Assembly: GCF_017571495.1 (NCBI RefSeq)
Contig: NZ_JAGETZ010000005.1
Coordinates: forward strand, 372,001 to 436,000
Source of the DNA: Hymenobacter negativus
Lineage (GTDB): Bacteria > Bacteroidota > Bacteroidia > Cytophagales > Hymenobacteraceae
Direction: 5' to 3'
Length of the DNA: 64,000 nt
This document shows, piece after piece, positions 60,950-64,000 of this stretch; the stretch's first letter is position 1; the number at the start of each line of letters is the position of its first letter. Under the pieces are notes generated by a model. It did not search any database and was not told the origin of the DNA. It saw nothing but the letters and a program-made list of their open reading frames with translations. The position numbers were made by a program, and so were the translations under genes.

Positions 60950-63133
60950 ATGATAAAACCCTGTCTGAAACGAGTTGCGGCTGTGCTGCTTTTGCTACTT
61001 CTAGCAACCTCTGCCCAAGCCCAAACCGCCCCCAAAGCCACTTGGATTTGGTATCCCGGCGACTACGAAATCTGGCTGGGTAACCAGATGCAGAACCGCC
61101 GCACCGAGCGCGGTACCTTCTTCCCGGTGTTCTGGCGGATGGACAGCCACTATGTACTCATCGACTTCCATAAGGATTTCGACCTCGCGCAGCCCGAGGA
61201 AGTAGAACTGCGCGCCGAAGGCCAATACAACGTGAAACTTGACGGCAAGCCGCTGACTGGTGCTCCCACACGCCTGACGGTGCCCGCCGGCAAGCATCGT
61301 ATTAATCTTAAGGTCTACAACCAAGCCACACCGCCGGCGGTGTTCGTGCGCGGCAAAACTATTGCTTCCGATGCATCGTGGCTGGTGACCTATGAGGATA
61401 AGGAATGGATTGACGCGTCGGGTAAAACCTCCGACCAGTCGGCCACCACTTGGCTGCAAGCGGGGGCTTGGAATTTTGACTCGCCCGAGGCGCGGCCCTC
61501 GGCTTTCAAGCTGCCGACGGAGGTGCGCCGGGCGGCCCGCGTCGAGCGTAACGGGCAGAACATGGTAGTCGATTTCGGGCGCGAAACCTTCGGCTACATC
61601 AAGCTGCACGGGCTGCGCGGCAAGGGCCAGGTGGCGGTGTATTTCGGCGAATCGAAGGAGGAAGCTTTAGCTACTGAAACCGGCGAAACGCTGGAATACC
61701 TAGCCGTGGACCAGCCGCAGAAAGGCGACCGGGTTACGAGCTTATCCAAAGCGTTTCGCTACGTGAATATCCGGCCGGAGGCGGGCGTAAGCCTCGATTC
61801 GGTGTCGATGCTGTATGAATATGCGCCGGTAGCGGAGCGGGGTAAATTCCGCTGCTCGGATGCGCAGCTGAATAAAATCTGGGACGTGGCGGCCTATACC
61901 ATGCACCTCAATACGCGGGAGTTTTTCATCGACGGCATCAAGCGCGACCGGTGGGTATGGTCGGGCGACGCATACCAGAGCTACCTGATGAACTATTACC
62001 TCTACTTCGACACGCCAACGGTGAACCGCACGCAGTTTGCCCTGCGCGGCAAAGACCCGGTTACCAGCCACATCAACACCATCATGGACTATAGTTTTTA
62101 CTGGTTCATCAGCGTGTGCGATGCCTACCAGTACACCGGCGACAAGGCCCAGGTGCAGCAGCTCTACCCCCGCATGCAGAGCCTGATGGACTACTGCCTC
62201 GGCCGCCGCAACAAGGACGGCCTGGTGGAAGGCCTGGCCGGCGACTGGGTCTTCATCGACTGGGCCGACGGCCTGAGCAAGAAGGGCGAAGTGAGCTTCG
62301 AGCAGCTGCTGCTGTGCCGCAGCCTCGAAAGCATGGCGTTGTGCGCCAAGCTGGTTGATGACCAAGTCGGAGCCCAGAAATACCAGCAGCTGGCCACTGA
62401 CCTCAAAGCCAAAATCTTCGCCACCTACTGGAATGCCAGCAAAGGTGCCCTGGTGCACAGCCGCATCAACGGCCAGCCTACCGACAACGTGACGCGCTAC
62501 GCCAACATGTTCGCCATCTTCTTCGACTACCTCAGCCCCGAGCAGGAGCAGCAGGTGAAGAAATCGGTGCTGCTGAACCCGCAGGTGCCCAAAATCACGA
62601 CGCCCTACATGCGCTTCTACGAGTTGGAAGCCCTGTGCGCGATGGGCGAGCAGCCCTACGTGCTCAAGGAAATGAAGTCGTACTGGGGCGGCATGTTGGA
62701 CCTGGGCGCTACTTCCTTTTGGGAAGAATACGACCCGGCCAAGAAGGGCGCTGAGCACTATGCTATGTACGGACGGCCCTTCGGCAAGAGCCTCTGTCAC
62801 GCCTGGGGAGCCAGCCCGATTTACCTGCTCGGCAAGTACTACCTCGGCGTGAAGCCCCTCACGGCGGGCTACGCGACCTACGAAGTAGTGCCCAACCTCG
62901 GCGGCCTGCAATGGATGGACGGTGCTGTGCCCACGCCGCAGGGCGACATTACAGTGGCCGCCAGCCCCAAGCAGCTGAAGGTGAAAGGGGCTATGGGTAC
63001 CGGCACGCTGCGTTTCAAAAGCAAGTCAAAGCCTTCTTGCAAGGGCGGCAAAATCGTCTCGAAAGGCAGCGGGCAATATGAGTTGACGCTGGAAAAGGGG
63101 CGCGAGTACGTAGTGACTTATCAGGCGTTGTAA
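60950..63133 (+). CDS. Secreted GH78-like six-hairpin glycosidase, probable alpha-L-rhamnosidase
   Basis: A 727-residue protein from the ATG at 60950, ahead of the signal peptide (VAAVLLLLLLATSAQA-QT); the upstream frame is class B repeat. N-terminal sugar-binding domain (ATWIWYPGDYEIWLGNQMQ), a second beta-sandwich (DFGRETFGYIKLHGLRGKG), then the helical barrel: REFFIDGIKRDRWVWSGDAYQSY (motif analogous to the GH78 RNERxxW region), EGLAGDWVFIDWAD, SFWEEYDPAKKG and the C-terminal beta domain. It is shorter than the GH78 at 51854 and only distantly related. It is followed with a 1-bp overlap (TAATG) by the mutarotase-like gene. Confidence 0.88.
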   Translation: MIKPCLKRVAAVLLLLLLATSAQAQTAPKATWIWYPGDYEIWLGNQMQNRRTERGTFFPVFWRMDSHYVLIDFHKDFDLAQPEEVELRAEGQYNVKLDGKPLTGAPTRLTVPAGKHRINLKVYNQATPPAVFVRGKTIASDASWLVTYEDKEWIDASGKTSDQSATTWLQAGAWNFDSPEARPSAFKLPTEVRRAARVERNGQNMVVDFGRETFGYIKLHGLRGKGQVAVYFGESKEEALATETGETLEYLAVDQPQKGDRVTSLSKAFRYVNIRPEAGVSLDSVSMLYEYAPVAERGKFRCSDAQLNKIWDVAAYTMHLNTREFFIDGIKRDRWVWSGDAYQSYLMNYYLYFDTPTVNRTQFALRGKDPVTSHINTIMDYSFYWFISVCDAYQYTGDKAQVQQLYPRMQSLMDYCLGRRNKDGLVEGLAGDWVFIDWADGLSKKGEVSFEQLLLCRSLESMALCAKLVDDQVGAQKYQQLATDLKAKIFATYWNASKGALVHSRINGQPTDNVTRYANMFAIFFDYLSPEQEQQVKKSVLLNPQVPKITTPYMRFYELEALCAMGEQPYVLKEMKSYWGGMLDLGATSFWEEYDPAKKGAEHYAMYGRPFGKSLCHAWGASPIYLLGKYYLGVKPLTAGYATYEVVPNLGGLQWMDGAVPTPQGDITVAASPKQLKVKGAMGTGTLRFKSKSKPSCKGGKIVSKGSGQYELTLEKGREYVVTYQAL

Positions 63134-63963
63134 TGGAACTGTCCGCTAATCTTAATGAGGTAGAGCCGCATCCCTGCGTCTCGTCGTTGAGCGAGTACAG
63201 CCAAACGATGCGGACGACGAGATGCAAGGATGTGGCTCTACCTAATTCCAAAGCCCTGCGAGCTAGCAGCTTCTTGGGGACACTCTTACTGCTTCTGTTG
63301 CCAGTCATTTCCGCTCTTGCGCAAGCCGGCGAAAAGATGGCTGTAGTCGAAGTTATTGGTCCCGGCAAAGGGCCGGTTGCAGTTGAAAACCTGTTGAAGC
63401 TATGCCGCAAATACCAGGTGCCGACTACCGGCGTGTACGCGTGGCAAAACCACCTCATCGCCTACGGAAAAGCGGGAGGCATTAAGGCCGTGCAAAAGAA
63501 TCTGGCCGCCATTTATGCTGGTAACGAGGTGAAGCTTTACCCCGCGCCCTTCTACAAATTCGACCGGCAATACTGTCAGGATAAAATCCCCGCTAAGCAG
63601 TGGGACAACATCATCCTGACGGCAAACCTGGTCAGTAGCCCGAAGAAGCAGCAGGAGTACCTGGCCTACCACGCCACCCAGTTTCAAAAGTGGCCCGAGG
63701 TAGCTCAGGGCTTCTGCAACGCCAGCTTTCAGCAGCTGCTGGTGTTTCGGCAAGGGCGGCAGCTGATGCTGGTTATCAGCATTCCGAAGGGTGCCAATCT
63801 GGATGAATTGAACCCGAAAACCTCCCTGAACAACCCGCGCGTGGACGACTGGAATGCCCTGATGAAGCAGTACCAGGAGGGCCTGCTGGGTACCAAACCC
63901 GGTGAGACGTGGGTGTTTCTGAAGCCGGTAGCGGCAAAGCAGCCGGTGGTGCTTGAGAAATGA
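63133..63963 (+). CDS. Secreted L-rhamnose mutarotase-like protein
   Basis: About 276 residues from the ATG at 63133, or 251 from the ATG at 63208. Signal core FLGTLLLLLLPVISALA-QA. An N-terminal ferredoxin-like unit (VPTTGVYAWQNHLIAYGKAGG) is followed by a mutarotase-like domain: QEYLAYHATQFQKWPEVAQG, FQQLLVFRQGRQLMLVISI and VDDWNALMKQYQEGL, which fit the His/Trp-bearing motifs of RhaM-type enzymes. Cytoplasmic RhaM is about 105 residues, so this is an exported, extended form. It directly follows the GH78-like gene, so it may equilibrate released rhamnose anomers. Class D repeat D3 covers the first about 35 codons. Confidence 0.8.
   Translation: MELSANLNEVEPHPCVSSLSEYSQTMRTTRCKDVALPNSKALRASSFLGTLLLLLLPVISALAQAGEKMAVVEVIGPGKGPVAVENLLKLCRKYQVPTTGVYAWQNHLIAYGKAGGIKAVQKNLAAIYAGNEVKLYPAPFYKFDRQYCQDKIPAKQWDNIILTANLVSSPKKQQEYLAYHATQFQKWPEVAQGFCNASFQQLLVFRQGRQLMLVISIPKGANLDELNPKTSLNNPRVDDWNALMKQYQEGLLGTKPGETWVFLKPVAAKQPVVLEK
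63160..63241. repeat. Class D repeat inside a gene 5' end (D3)
   Basis: GTAGAGCCGCATCCCTGCGT ... GCAAGGATGTGGCTCTAC, with inner CGTCTCGTCGTTG/ACGACGAGATG. It encodes about 27 residues of the N-region of the mutarotase-like protein and contains an alternative ATG (63208). Confidence 0.88.
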
Positions 63964-63971
63964 AAAGGGGT

Positions 63972-64000
63972 GTCATGCAGGGCATAGCATCTGGCAGGTC
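63972..64000. repeat. Class B repeat, cut by window edge (B5)
   Basis: GTCATGCAGGGCATAGCATC, matching the left arm of the class B repeats, follows the mutarotase-like gene and runs off the window. Confidence 0.7.

Noticed and set aside
61742..62911. Minus-strand open frame opposite the second rhamnosidase-like gene
   Set aside because: Antisense shadow with composition typical of GC-rich reverse frames.

Overview
The window looks like the chromosome of a GC-rich member of the Bacteroidota, most likely a Hymenobacter-type Cytophagales. The evidence is a SusC/SusD pair, many signal-peptide glycosidases, SPII lipoproteins, few Shine-Dalgarno sequences, and abundant long palindromic intergenic repeats. 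No tRNA, rRNA, CRISPR array, transposase or integrase was recognised.

Most of the window (about 1-41,600 and 51,850-63,960) is one very large polysaccharide utilisation locus for pectin, with a content suggesting rhamnogalacturonan I/II. A leftward operon (8165 to the left edge) carries a PL1 pectate lyase, a beta-helix/TIM-barrel protein, a SASA-type acetylesterase, a Tat-exported xylose-isomerase-like protein and a RuBisCO-like protein cut by the window edge. A rightward set (8624-24299) carries a GH138-like or GH20-fold enzyme, a six-hairpin glycosidase, a GH28 polygalacturonase, GH95, GH2 with malectin, an SSS symporter and a DapA-family aldolase. A convergent AraC regulator follows. Next comes a sugar isomerase-SusC-SusD-PL1-GH140-like-GH43-like-propeller-GH2 series (25931-41604). 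A third block (51854-63963) has GH78, GH105, a sialidase-like propeller, an STN-esterase fusion, a GH141-like beta-helix, a second GH78-like enzyme and a secreted rhamnose mutarotase-like protein. In outline, lyases and GH28 cut the backbone, esterases strip acyl groups, exo-enzymes remove rhamnose, fucose/galactose, apiose and uronic acids, SusCD imports the products, and the isomerase, aldolase and RuBisCO-like protein act on released sugars.

The locus is interrupted at 41,750-51,614 by accessory genes of different base composition. These are an AbiEii-type nucleotidyltransferase with a small partner, a gene broken by one in-frame TGA, a decayed fragment of an acyltransferase gene, an Rhs polymorphic toxin with a possible permuted papain-like C-terminal domain and a putative immunity gene, the intact acyltransferase, and a strongly AT-rich island with two unknown genes.

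Four families of long palindromic repeats (named A-D here, about 70-165 bp) sit between the locus genes. Several reach into coding sequence, supplying start codons, signal-peptide N-regions, a linker or a stop codon. A shared 12-bp motif, GNTAAYATCCTA, lies upstream of four transcription units and is a candidate control element for the pectin regulon. Family names below rest on motif recognition by eye; no database search was possible.
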